This document shows, one piece after another, positions 12,241 to 22,371 of a stretch of 64,000 nucleotides of DNA. The notes beneath the pieces are model-generated. The model was not told the origin of the DNA and searched no databases. It saw only the letters and a list, made by a program, of their open reading frames with translations. The stretch is from positions 186,001 to 250,000 of the forward strand of contig QNQO01000224.1 in the NCBI GenBank assembly GCA_003290165.1, given 5' to 3'. A program made the translations under genes and the position numbers. This stretch comes from Berberis thunbergii. Its lineage: Eukaryota; Streptophyta; Magnoliopsida; Ranunculales; Berberidaceae. Numbering within the stretch: position 1 is the first letter of the stretch; each line of letters opens with the position of its first letter.

Positions 12241-12551
12241 TCCTATGTTCAGTTTATCGATTATAGGCTTCAGTGTTGTATCTATGTTTTCAAAGGTCGA
12301 ACTTACCATAGTGCTCTAATATATAGGTGGTATTTTTTAGAACCTCTATTTTTATCCGCCTAGATATTGTGCAGTTAAGGTTTTATCTTCGAGATTTAAG
12401 AATGTGGCAAACTATCTTAAACTGACCTTCCCAACAAGAATATTTTTTTGGAAATTAGGAAAACAAATAAATAACTTGATTACAATTGTTATGAAATTTG
12501 AGCTCGATCATAATATCAATTTTATGTTGTTTTACTTTCATTTGAAAAAAC

Positions 12552-12730
12552 AGATGCTACCATACTTTTTAAATGCTTCACTTCCGGAACCTGAATTTAA
12601 CAGGATCATACAAGAATTACACCACGAAAAACATAAAAAAATTCTTCAGGCTTTAAAGCTATATGGCAGAGTTTGGCATCACATAGAAGGTATAATTACC
12701 AGTGGTACTCAGACTCATGGTGAGCCTGGT
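12552..12730 (+). pseudogene. REVEILLE/LHY-type single-MYB fragment
   Basis: Translation gives HEKHKKILQALKLYGRVWHHIEG (12618-12690; key residues ALKLYGR.W..IE), very close to the SHAQKYF-class MYB repeat EEHxxFLEALKLYGRAWxxIEE of REVEILLE/LHY clock-type regulators. The match ends at GAAG|GTATAA, near where the intron falls in that family, and a weak continuation GTQTH follows. Expected N-terminal and SHAQKF parts are absent. It is a single-exon fragment, not a gene. Confidence is limited by the short match. Confidence 0.5.
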
Positions 12731-12849
12731 GGTTACTTGCAATATGTTGTATACCCTTTTATTGATAATTTTTTTTTGGCTATTACTTGCTTGCTTTAGA
12801 GAATGCCTATCAAATCAGCAGATGCAACTTAACAGTTGGTATTTTTAAA

Positions 12850-12929
12850 TTTCCTTATTCAACCAAACTTGAAATTATGTTTGATTACTAACCAAAGTTG
12901 GATCCACCCTAATGGACTGGACCTCAACA
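12850..12929 (-). repeat. E1 3' LTR remnant (about 80 bp)
   Basis: It matches the last 80 bases of the right-hand LTR, with only a few differences by eye, up to GGACCTCAACA at 12929. To the left it stops abruptly at about 12850, next to the MYB-fragment flank; some 575 bp of LTR are missing. Confidence 0.85.
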
Positions 12930-12942
12930 AATCTCCCCCTTC
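12930..12942 (-). other. E1 polypurine tract
   Basis: Minus strand reads AAGGGGGAGATT directly before the LTR start TGTTGAGG, the plus-strand primer site. Confidence 0.8.
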
Positions 12943-12975
12943 AGACCATTAGGGAAGAATCACCGCCTAATCATA

Positions 12976-14528
12976 TTAGGCCATTCCAATGAGTTCCATA
13001 TAGAGCTCATGTTTTCCTTTTGGAACTACTTTCGTCATCGTGTCGGAAGGATTTTCACTAGTATGAATCTTTGCAACCTGAAAACAATTTTTCTCAAGCA
13101 CATCACGTATCCAGTGGTAACGTGTATCAATATGCTTGGTAAGTCCTTGGTATGTGGCATTCTTACTCAACTCAATGGCACTCTGACTATTACAATGCAC
13201 TACCTACTTATTTTGATTCACACCCAACTCATTGAGCAATCTTTTCAACCATAACATTTCCTTCCCTGCTTCATTAATGGCAATATACTCGGCTTCAGTA
13301 GTTGACAAAGCAACAGACTTTTGCAATCTAGAATGCCAAGCTATAGCTCCCCCTGCAAAAGTGAAAACATAACCTGAAGTCGACCTCTTCTTGTCTAAAT
13401 CACCTGCAAAATCTGCATCTGTGTACCCTTCTAACACAGCTCCTGAATTACCAAAGCTTAAACAAAGCTTTGAAGTACCTTTCAAATATCTCATAATCCA
13501 TTTAACTACAGACCAATGTTCTTTTCCTGGATTTTCTGAATACCTACTCACACACCGATTGTTTGAGCAATATCTGGTCTTGTACAAACTATAGCATACG
13601 TCAAACACCCTATAGCAGAGGAGTATGGAATACCTGACATATGTTTCTTTTCTTCATCAGTACGAGGAGATAACTTGACACTTAACTTGAAGTGATTAGC
13701 AAGTGGAGTACTCACGGGCTTAGCATCATTCATGTTGAACCTTTCAAGTACTTTTTCAACATATTTTTCTTGTGACAACCACAACTTCTTAATTTTTCTA
13801 TCAAGTGTAATCTTCATCCCTATGATGTGTTGAGCTGGCCCCAAGTCTTTCATATTAAAAAAGCTAAACAAATCTTTTTCCAACCTCTCAATCATATCAA
13901 TATCTTTTCCAACAATTAGCATATCATCAACATAAATCAAGAGAATAATGAAGCTATCAGGGCGAAAAATATCTGACATAAACACAATGACCTGTAAGTG
14001 TTATCTTGTAGCCATGTCCTACCATAAAAAAACAAACTTCTTATACCACTGTCTCGGAGCTTGTTTCAATCCATAAAGGTTTTTCTTTAATCTGCAAACT
14101 ATATGTTCTTTCTCTTTCACTTCAAAACCCTATGGTTGTGCCATGTAAATTTCTTCATGCAAATCCCCATGAAGAAATGTAGTTTTAACATCTAACTGCT
14201 CAATCTCAAGATCCAGGCTAGCTGCAAGACTTAACACCACTCTAATGGACGTCATCTTCACTACGGGTGAAAATATCTCATCAAAATCTTTCCCCTTCTT
14301 TTGCGCAAAGCCTTTTACCACTAACCGAGCTTTGTGCTTCACATTCTTCCAATCACCATCCTTTTTCAATTTGTACACCCATTTGTTCTTCAAAGGTTTT
14401 CTACCTTTTGGAATCTTTACTAAATCATAAGTACCATTCTTATGCAAGGAACTCATATCTTCTTGCATAGCTTTCATCCAACTATCTTTATCTTTATGAT
14501 CTAGTACTTCTTGAAAATTCTGGTTCAC
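12976..14528 (-). pseudogene. E1 reverse transcriptase and RNase H, broken
   Basis: Minus strand 14528-14130 encodes the RVT_2 N-terminal half (WMKAMQEDM, NKWVYKLKKDGD, ARLVVKGFAQKKG, LDVKTTFLHGDL). 13985-13548 carries the catalytic YVDD in LIYVDDMLIVGKD and MKDLGPAQHIIGMKI. 13608-12976 carries RNase H (YTDADFAGDLDKKRSTSGY, LSTTEAEY, then KHIDTRYHWIRD). The parts lie in different frames with stops between them (near 14129, 14000, 13550 and 13203), so no polyprotein can be made. Confidence 0.85.
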
Positions 14529-14640
14529 CTTCTTCTATAAGGAAAACATACTCATCATTGGGGTACCTCTTTGAAGGTTGGCGCTCTCTGGTAGACCTTC
14601 TTAATTGAGGCTCAACTATTTCTTGCTAAATGGGTTGCTC

Positions 14641-15650
14641 TTAATGCGCAGTCTCATCTGTTTCTAGATGATCATCATTAACAACTTTATGTTCTGGCAT
14701 ATGGTCACTAACTATATCATCTGACATCTCTCCCCCATTTTCAACATGCGATAAAAGAGGAGGAAGTGGCGTAAGATCTGCTACCTCATTATTTATCTGC
14801 TTGGCCTTTTCAATTTTCTCAAAATATGCAATGGTATGATCTTCATAAAATACCACATCTCTGCTTCTAATAATTTTCTTATTCTCAGGATCCCATAATC
14901 TGTAGCCAAACTGTTCATCTCCTAACCAATGAAAATACATGGAGATGTCATCTCATTAAGTTTTAATATATTTTCCTTTGGCACATTAACAAATGTTTTA
15001 CAACCAAATACCTTTATAAGAGTATGAACTATCTTTCCCTCTCCATACTCTTTCTGGAATGTCACCATCTAAAGAAAATGAAGGAGATCTGTTGATGAGA
15101 TAACAAGCTGTACTAGCAGTTTCAGACCAAAACTCTTTTAGCAATTTAGCCATGCGAATCATGCATCTCATCTTTTCTACAATAGTTCGGTTCATTCTTT
15201 CTGCTACCCCATTATGTTGTACAGTGCCAGGAGTTGTCTTTTCATGTCGTATACCAAGTTTTTGGTGTGTACTCGCCACCATTATCACTGCGGAGACACT
15301 TCAAAACTCTTCCTGTTTCTCTTTCAACCTTAACACGAACTGCTGGAATAGCTGAAAAACCTGGTCCTTAGATCTGAGAAAATATATCCACACCTTTCTT
15401 GATGCATCATCAATAAATGTCAAGAAATATCTACTACCACAAATAAAATCTACTTTAATGGGACCACAAACATCAGTGTAAACCAAATCTAACAAGCCAT
15501 ATTTTCTTTTTGATGATCTATGAAATGCAACTCTATGATGTTATTCAAATAAACAATAATCACAGAGGTTAAGAGGAGTATTTTTCAAGGAGGGAATTAA
15601 TTTCTTCTTTTCTAAGAGTTACATACATTTATCAGTCATGTGTGCAAGTC
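14641..15650 (-). pseudogene. E1 integrase, broken
   Basis: Minus strand 15495-15301 gives DLVYTDVCGP and SRYFLTFIDDASRK (integrase core start); 15288-14998 gives TPGTVQHNGVAERMNRTI, where the usual QQN reads VQHN; 14940-14641 gives YRLWDPENKKIIRSRDVVF, the region after integrase. Frames change at about 15500, 15295 and 14970. The zinc-binding HHCC part is split near 15600. Confidence 0.8.
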
Positions 15651-16936
15651 ACCTATGCCACAAGTTTGTAGAACAACCACCTTCAGCTGCATTCAAACCA
15701 GTCTTACACAATTTCACTTGAGTCTTGTATAGTGTGCAACATGCCTTACCCTTTGCCACAACAAGTGAACCTTTGGTAAGCTTCCATGCACCGTTACCAA
15801 AATAATTAATATACCCTTGTTTATTCAAAACAAGTCCAGAAATCAGGTTTAGACAAAAATCAGGAACATAACGTACATCTTTCAAAGTCAACGTGCACCC
15901 CGTTTTAGTCTGGACACATACATCACCTATTCCCACTATTTTAGAGTTGCTAGTGTTTCTCATCTTCACAATGCCAAAATCTCCTGCTCTATAAGTAGTG
16001 AAATAGTCTTTCCATGGGGTTGCATGATAAGATGCACCAGTGTCAATAATCCATTCGTTTCCTTCATTTGCAACATGCAAACATTCACCTACGCCATACA
16101 AAAGAGCCACGGGTTCATCAGTAACAGCAGCTGTAATTTCTTTACTATCACCATTTTTCACTTTTCCCTCTTTCAAATCTCTTTTGTAACTATAACATTG
16201 TTTTCTGAAATGGCCTGGTTTACCACAATAATGACACTTAAAACTTCTATCTCTTGACTTTGATCTCCCTCTTGACTTATCACGGTTCTTATCATAACCA
16301 TGATATTTTTTATATTTTTCTTTCCCCCTCTTTTCAGTCACAAGTGCTTGGGAATGGTCAGTACCGGCAGACTTCCTTCTAGTCTCTTCAATAAATAAAC
16401 TACCTGTAACTAACTCCATGGTAAGCTGTCCATTCGGTGCCGAATTATTAACCGACACCACCAATGTTTTCCAACTATCTAGTAATGAGCTAAGAAGTAA
16501 TAGTGTTTGCATTTCATCATCTAACACTATCTTCATGTTGGACAATTGATTCACCACACTTTGCACCTCATTCAAGTGTTCAACAATAGAACTACATTCC
16601 TTGAATTTCAAGTTCACTAACTTCCTGATCAAGAAGGCATTGTTTGCAGCGGTTTTCCTTTCATATAAATTCTGGAGTTTGGTCCAAAGAGCATGTGCAG
16701 ACATCTCAGCTGACACATAATGAAATACCGAATCATTTAACCATTGCCTAATGTGACCAATAGTTTTTATGTTTAATTTCTTCAACTCTTCTTCTGACAT
16801 ATCCTTGGGTTTAACAGCATCTCCCTCAATTGGATGGTACAAATCCTTACAGTATAATGTATCTTGGCTTTCCAAATAATATAGTTTGAGTCATTAAGGC
16901 TAATCATCCTTGTATTGTTGTTATTCTCTATGGCAA
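15649..16936 (-). pseudogene. E1 Gag and protease
   Basis: The Gag start region (ENNNNTRMISLNDSNYIIW) is at about 16930-16875 but has lost its ATG and is frame-shifted from the rest. From 16875 a 408-codon stretch covers the UBN2 Gag domain, a basic linker, a CCHC knuckle CHYCGKPGHFRKQC (about 16199-16240) and the protease motif WIIDTGASYHA (about 16020-16053), ending at LWHR just before the integrase. This longest surviving stretch shows the family layout well, but the product would lack its N-terminus. Confidence 0.85.
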
Positions 16937-16965
16937 TTCTCTTAATTGACAATCTCCCAACAATT

Positions 16966-16977
16966 GCTCTGATACCA
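16966..16977 (-). other. E1 primer-binding site (tRNA-iMet)
   Basis: Plus strand GCTCTGATACCA, the complement of TGGTATCAGAGC, three bases from the LTR. Confidence 0.9.
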
Positions 16978-16980
16978 CTT

Positions 16981-17637
16981 TGTTGCGACAAATGACAAGG
17001 AAATAATCTAAAGCAATAATAAATGAGACACCAAGATTTACGTGGAAAACCTTTCAATGTGAAGGGAAAAAATACGGGGCAAAATTGAGAGAATCCACTA
17101 ATCAAATAAGAAGAAAGTACAATAACTTCTCAAGTTTTTGCCCAAAGCTTAAGTAATACAAGGAGTAAATTACACGGATTACCTCACAGCAAATTAACAC
17201 AAAAGCTCCTTCAACTTTTTTTACCAAATCAATCAACAAAACTAAGTTGATATCGCAGCCACACGTCACACTTTGTCGCACAAAATAGCGCCCAAAGAAT
17301 CAAACACAAAGTCATCATCCACGCGCACACAGCCGCACCAAACACCAAAGAGAATACTATGTTCTCTGTTGCTTATTCACGCAGCAGCTTTTCTGAAAAC
17401 TCTATGAATAAAATTTTGTTTTATGCGCCTATTTATACTTGTTTGCAGCCGCCCAACACCACCTCAAATAGAACTTCGTTTTTATTTAATTAATCAACTG
17501 CCAACTCATTCCATATTCAAAACAAAAATAGAGTTTTTTTTTTCTTATTGAAACTTTTTTCCTTATTCAACCAAACTTGAAATTATGTTTGATTAATTAC
17601 CAAAGTTGGATCCACCCTAATGGGCTGGACCTCAACA
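16981..17637 (-). repeat. E1 5' LTR, 657 bp
   Basis: Plus strand runs from TGTTGCGACAAATGAC at 16981 to GCTGGACCTCAACA at 17637, with 5-bp inverted ends TGTTG/CAACA. A tRNA-iMet PBS lies on the inner side. It is homologous to both LTRs of E2. Confidence 0.9.
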
Positions 17638-18100
17638 AACTTGAACATCTAATTGTAACACCATACCAAATTTTGGCACCTTACTCCCAGAATTATAATC
17701 CATTGAAGATGGAAGATTGTCCTTGGTATGTAATGTATCGTTAAGCTTAATTTCTGTATAAGATTATGGTGCTTTTCATTATTATGCAATATTATTAAGT
17801 TTTGCAATGAGAAGAAAATATGAAAGGGTGACGAAGAGCACGGCCCAATGAGGTGTCATGCCCACGATACATGTCGTGATGGGGTGTCATGTTGGCATGA
17901 CACGGTACCCATGCCAACGACACGGGTACACATTGTGGAGAATGTGCGGAGGCATGACTGATACACTAGTATACCATAAAGTCAAAATGGCATACCTTTA
18001 CATATTTTCAATTTTTATTTTATTTTTCCATGTTTAAGTCAAATGGCTAAAGGTGAACTTATAAATTTTATATATGCGATAAAGTGAAATGGCTGAAGTA
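17638..18100. other. intergenic, nothing recognised
   Basis: Sequence between E1 and the PGIP1 upstream region. A short GC-richer stretch (17830-17935) has repeated GTGTCATG/CATGACAC words but no clear element. Confidence 0.4.
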
Positions 18101-18119
18101 TGTATATATACCATAAAGT

Positions 18120-18605
18120 CAAAAGGGGGGATTAAGGGGGGTTCAAATCGAGCTAATTGAAAACGGAGAACCCCATTTTCTACACTTGGACTCAAGGGGA
18201 TCAGGATCCTGTCTTGTACCGACTGCCGAGAGACGGAAACTAGCTCATACAACATTGTGGAGCTCAGAAAATCATTCTATTTTATGCATGCATGCGTGCA
18301 CTTTGTAAAATTTGTTCACCCACTGGTAATAAACAATAGATTGCGCTAGACAGAGAGGAAGCAACCATGCATGCACTGTTAACAAAACCATGGGTCGTCT
18401 ATCAGTTTGTAATGTCAAGCCGTTCTTTCAGGCACGTTGTAGAGCCTTCATTATGGACCAATCAAACTCAAACTACTTCTCTCACCAATATTAAAATTAA
18501 ACGCGGGAAACCACTCTTTGTGATCCATTGTATATAAATCACTCATCTTCCGTTCATCTCATCAAACAACTTAACACTAGTGTTCCATCCACCTTAATTA
18601 CAACA
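18120..18605 (+). promoter_or_regulatory. PGIP1 promoter and leader
   Basis: A TATA box TATATAAA at 18531-18538 stands about 70 bp before the ATG. The upstream 400 bp (CCCCATTTTCTAC, TTGTAAAATTTG, GAGCCTTCATT.TGGACC blocks) is conserved with 28240-28622 upstream of the second, disrupted PGIP copy, so the duplication included the promoter. No defined pathogen-response element is claimed. Confidence 0.65.
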
Positions 18606-19610
18606 ATGGAGTACACCACTCGTCTCTCATCTCTCCTTGTTCTCATTATCCTCTCACTCTCTTCTTCTTCATTCTCCTTCGCTATAACTAAGCGTTGTAA
18701 CCCAAGTGACTACAAAGCCCTCATGCAAATCAAGAAAGCCCTCAACAATCCCTGCCACCTCGCTTCATGGATACCTAATACCGACTGTTGTGGCTGGAAA
18801 GCTCTCGAATGCGACCCCCAAACCCACCGTGTCATCGACATAAGCATCTTCTCTGGTACAGTTTCGGGTCAAATCCCAGCCACTGTTGGTGATCTACCTT
18901 ACCTCCAAACACTAATCTTCCGCGACCTCACCAACATTACTGGTTCAATCCCTCGATCCATCACTAAACTGAAGTACCTCAAAACACTTCGACTTGACTC
19001 GCTCAATCTCAGTGGTCCAGTCCCCGATTTCCTGTCTGAACTCACCACCCTTACCACCATCGACCTCTCCTTCAACCACTTCTCCGGTTCAATTCCAGCC
19101 AGTCTATCTAAACTCAAAAATCTCTACTACATTGACATCAGTAACAACAAGCTAACCGGACCCATCCCTGAATCATTCGGGCACTTCACTGGCTCGACAC
19201 CTGATCTATACTTCTCACACAACCAGCTCTCTGGTCCCATTCCGAAATCTTTAGGCAACCTGAATTTCAAGAGAATTAATTTCTCAAACAACAAGCTGGC
19301 TGGTGACGCGACCATCTTGTTTAAACCCAAGGGGTCAACTCTTTTCATCAATCTGTCCTGGAATATACTGGAGTTTGACTTTTCGAAAGTAGCCGGTTTC
19401 CCTAAGACATTGATTTCATTTCATTTGAACCATAATCGGGTGTTCGGAAGTATTCCAAAGGGGTTGATTGGATTGCCGAATTTGGTATCCTTTAATGTGA
19501 GTCACAACAGGCTGTGCGGCGAAATTCCAAAGGGTGGAGCAAAATTCGATGCTAGTTCGTATGTACAGAATCGATGTCTATGTGGTGCACCATTGATCAA
19601 GTGTCATTAA
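18606..19610 (+). CDS. PGIP: polygalacturonase-inhibiting protein (LRR), intact
   Basis: The product is a 334-residue secreted leucine-rich-repeat protein that binds and inhibits fungal or insect polygalacturonases in the cell wall (family knowledge). Start chosen at 18606 because MEYTTRLSSLLVLIIL.. opens a normal signal peptide (cleavage near residue 26); an in-frame ATG at 18528 lies upstream of the TATA box. N-terminal cap: Cys31, Cys50, Cys61, Cys62 and Cys69 (DCCGW). About ten plant-type LRRs follow (LxxLxxLxLxxNxLxGxIP, e.g. LTTIDLSFNHFSGSIP, YYIDISNNKLTGPIP). C-terminal cap has Cys304, 324, 326 and 333 (CLCGAPLIKC). It has no intron, no break, and the usual family length of about 330. 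A decayed tandem paralogue begins at 40098. It is the only host gene in the window that looks functional. Confidence 0.93.
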   Translation: MEYTTRLSSLLVLIILSLSSSSFSFAITKRCNPSDYKALMQIKKALNNPCHLASWIPNTDCCGWKALECDPQTHRVIDISIFSGTVSGQIPATVGDLPYLQTLIFRDLTNITGSIPRSITKLKYLKTLRLDSLNLSGPVPDFLSELTTLTTIDLSFNHFSGSIPASLSKLKNLYYIDISNNKLTGPIPESFGHFTGSTPDLYFSHNQLSGPIPKSLGNLNFKRINFSNNKLAGDATILFKPKGSTLFINLSWNILEFDFSKVAGFPKTLISFHLNHNRVFGSIPKGLIGLPNLVSFNVSHNRLCGEIPKGGAKFDASSYVQNRCLCGAPLIKCH

Positions 19611-19870
19611 AAAATAACAGGGAGGGTATGTCTGGTTTTGTGCAAGCATAACCTTCTGATGACTGTAATGTAATTGCAGGAAAATAAATAAATAAATAAA
19701 AGTACCTTGGTAAGAAACAAATATAAAAAATAAAATTACCTTGGTTTATAATATTTTCTTTATTGCTAAAGTTTCTTAAAAAACCTAGCTATGTAATTAT
19801 ACGTGTCACAAAATCTAGAGGTTCCAGGATAGATAATGACTCTACTTAGATGAAACATCAAAAAGGTCAC
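19611..19870 (+). other. PGIP1 3' flank
   Basis: The TCTGGTTTTGTGCAAGC ... ACCTTCTGATGA ... AATAAATAAATAAA block is shared with the PGIP2 3' flank (41520-41549 and 43497-43545), where a LINE has split it. AATAAA words at 19683-19700 may serve as poly(A) signals. Confidence 0.6.
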
Positions 19871-20778
19871 CAGGGGTGGATCCAGGATTGCAGACAAAGG
19901 GGGGCAAAAAAATATGTAACATTTGCAAGAAATTAGTAAAGGCATCAAAGTTTGTCTTTTTTTTCTGGATTATGTTTAACTGATGGAGATATACAACATA
20001 AAAATTTCAATTTTTCTGTACATTGCAAACAGGCTATGTATGTCAGTGTATGTGTAGTGTGGAATGTGTACATGAGGTGTGTATGGGGAGTGTTTGTCTT
20101 TGAGTGTGAGATTGATTGCTTAATAACATTTTATGTAGAGCATTTTTTATTTTATTTTTTGCTTTTATAGAAAGATCATTAAAGCTCATTGTGAGATTGT
20201 TTTCAAGAAGGATGAGATTGGCTTGGAGATATTTCATATTGTATTGTCTGCTGCAATGGCTTTAGCAGTTGATCGCATTGCTTTTTTGATTGACACAACA
20301 TTCACTGGACACGTAAGTTTGTCACTGTTTCTTCTTTTCTTCTTAGTTGTAATATTAGATGGAGAATATCTGAATCGGCTGACATGAAAAACTATATTAA
20401 ATTCAGGAATTTAGGTTTCAGAAATTTATTAGAATTTTTATTGCAAGACCAGGGCATAAATCAACAAGTCAGAGATGGAGAAATAAGAACATCAAACAAA
20501 CTCACCTGTTTCAGACGGAGATGAAGAATAACTGAAGAAGATATCGTAAGACGCAAGCGCATACACAAAAGGCTCGATTTCTCTTGCGATTTGGGATCTA
20601 TGATGTTTTTTTATAAGAGAGAGCAATATGAAATTTCAAGGGGAGCAATATGAAATTTCAAGGGGGGGCAATATAAATTTTCAAATGGGAGCAATAGTGA
20701 AATTTTAACTACTTGAATTTTTTACAAAACCTAAGGGGGTCAATTGACCCCCTTATCCAAGCGGTGGATCCGCCCATG
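19871..20778. mobile_element. non-autonomous hAT element, 908 bp, TSD AAGGTCAC
   Basis: The left end is CAGGGGTGGATCCA and the right end is the inverse of CATGGGCGGATCCA, matching the hAT CAGGGGCGGATCCA class. An identical 8-bp target duplication AAGGTCAC lies at 19863-19870 and 20779-20786. No transposase is present; the middle contains an exon-like block (20171-20312). It is absent from the corresponding 3' flank of the second PGIP copy, so it inserted after that duplication. Confidence 0.88.
20171..20312 (+). other. orphan exon-like block inside the hAT element
   Basis: The 142-bp block follows a strong acceptor (TTTTTGCTTTTATAG) and ends at a perfect donor (GGACAC|GTAAGT). One frame is open throughout and reads KIIKAHCEIVFKKDEIGLE..., then MALAVDRIAFLIDTTF. 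I do not recognise the family. It may be an internal exon of the parent hAT transposase gene or a captured host exon. Confidence 0.45.
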
Positions 20779-20786
20779 AAGGTCAC

Positions 20787-21521
20787 AATATTTCTACGAA
20801 GCAGTGCTTGGATGTGAATCATCATAAGACTAAGCTCTGCAAGAGAATTTTTTTACTGGATAATGACAGCCTAATACAGAGATCGACAATGAATAATTAA
20901 TTTGTCGTTCATATGAACTGCCTACACTAGCTGCAGATTTCAGACTAAAGTATCGCAATCAATATTTGCTAGATTAAAAGGCAATATTAGATCAAAATAA
21001 GGAACTAGCAGGGATCAGCAACACATATGTTACTCCTAAATTTTAAATAATTAGATTCAGCTCATGCAAGCTGTCAAAAAGATAATATTCTACAAGGCTT
21101 CTTCTCCATATCATCAGCAAACGCAAGTTCTAGTTTGATTTGTGATTTGTGGTTTGTGGATGGCACTGAAATCATTTCCACTGCTATCGACACTAGTATA
21201 GCATGTGGAGTTCGGGGGCATTCTCCCTTCAAATTATACATATCAATATGAGCGGATGCATGAAGCACTATAAACTTTTCTTTCCTTTGTGTCTGCAAGA
21301 TAGAAAACTTGTTAGACACTTTTCCTTGGAAGAAGCGAAGTTTCAGTAGTAGAAAGTCAGATGTAATCAACCTGTTAATTCTGAGGGACCTGTGGGACTC
21401 ATATATAATAGAAGCGAAGTTTGGCACTCAGATACTATTGGAACCATCTGGTTGAGAAGCACTTGTATTGAAAGCTAGTGGTCATCAAAACCAGTAGTCG
21501 GATCATAGGTGCATGGATATG
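20787..21521. other. PGIP1-side flank, then unassigned sequence
   Basis: 20787-20925 continues the duplicated PGIP flank (GAAGCAGTG, ACTGGATAA, CATATGAACTGCCT also at 43665-43772). From about 20930 to 21521 I see no gene or element. Confidence 0.5.
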
Positions 21522-21526
21522 TTAGG

Positions 21527-22096
21527 TGTTGCGCCTTATTGCGGAAGCGGGTAGACACCAACAATTGCACACAAGTACCACAAGGATCCAATCAATTAAA
21601 TAGAGCAACTAGCAATGAAAGAAATTAGAGAAAATTAAGAACATACCACAAGAGACACAAGGTTTATGTGGTTCAGCAATTGCCTACGTCCACAGTGAGG
21701 TGATTCCACTATATTCAAGAACAAGGTACAAGAAGATGACAATTCTCACACAATCTCTCAACAAGAGATGAAACAATTCAAGGAATTATCTTCACACAAT
21801 CTCTCAACAAGAGATGAAACAATTTCTGCAATTGTCTTTCTCTACTCCCTATGCTTCACAGTTTCTCTACATGGAATCACCTAAACAAAACACCTACAGT
21901 TCCTAGTATATATAGGAACAACAGTTTCCTGTTTCGCAGCAGTTTCCTGTTTCACAGCAGTTTCCTGTTTCCTAGAATTTATTTCCTGTTCAAAAAACAG
22001 TTTCCAGAAGTCCAAACAGTTTTTCCTATTTCAAACAGGAGTCCAAACAGTTTCCTCCAAACAGTTTCCTATTTCAAACATGTTTCCTATTTCACA
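21527..22096 (-). repeat. E3 left end: full LTR copy in inverted orientation
   Basis: Read on the minus strand this matches the right LTR (26528-27047) from start (TGTGAAATAGGAAACATG) to end (AAGGCGCAACA), including the GGAAACAG repeats and a TATATATA box. It carries a 46-bp tandem duplication (CACACAATCTCTCAACAAGA at 21747 and 21793) absent from the right copy. Confidence 0.88.
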
Positions 22097-22164
22097 AAAC
22101 AGTTATGTGTCTTATTCCTGTTTCCTGTTTCACAAAACATGTTGTTTCCTGTTTCACAAAACAA

Positions 22165-22212
22165 TTGTGTGCAATTGTTGGTGTCTACCCGCTTCCGCAA
22201 TAAGGCGCAACA
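22165..22212 (+). repeat. E3 direct U5 end, 48 bp, before the PBS
   Basis: These 48 bases are the exact inverted complement of 21527-21574 and nearly match the last 48 bases of the right LTR in direct orientation. Between the inverted LTR and this block lie 68 bp (22097-22164) of TTTCCTGTTTCACAAAAC-type repeats. Confidence 0.88.
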
Positions 22213-22214
22213 AT

Positions 22215-22226
22215 TGGTATCAGAGC
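22215..22226 (+). other. E3 primer-binding site (tRNA-iMet)
   Basis: TGGTATCAGAGC two bases after the LTR end. Confidence 0.93.
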
Positions 22227-22371
22227 ACTAAGGGAAATTGATCTTAAATTGTTCTACTCAAGATTGTGAATATTCAAAAGTGCTAGGATTTGTTTGTGCA
22301 CAAGTTGTTTGAAAAAAAAAAAAAAATCTTAGTGAAGCTTCTTGTCTAGAAAGTCACAGGTTTTGTTTGCA

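Larger units (their letters stand above)
12850..17637 (-). mobile_element. Ty1/copia element E1, decayed, 3' LTR truncated
   Basis: Minus-strand element with gag, protease, integrase, reverse transcriptase and RNase H in the copia order (integrase before RT). The 5' LTR is complete (16981-17637); the 3' LTR retains only about 80 bp (12850-12929) and is then cut. PBS and polypurine tract are intact. All reading frames are broken. It is the same family as E2 (45089-50191): LTR ends TGTTG...CAACA, leader and Gag are closely similar. The bases following the right end are AACTT; no left target copy can be checked because of the truncation. Confidence 0.9.

Noticed and set aside
18528..18605. Upstream in-frame ATG giving a longer PGIP
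   Set aside because: It precedes and overlaps the TATA box and would put a non-signal sequence before a perfect signal peptide; ATG at 18606 matches the family and the second copy (40098).
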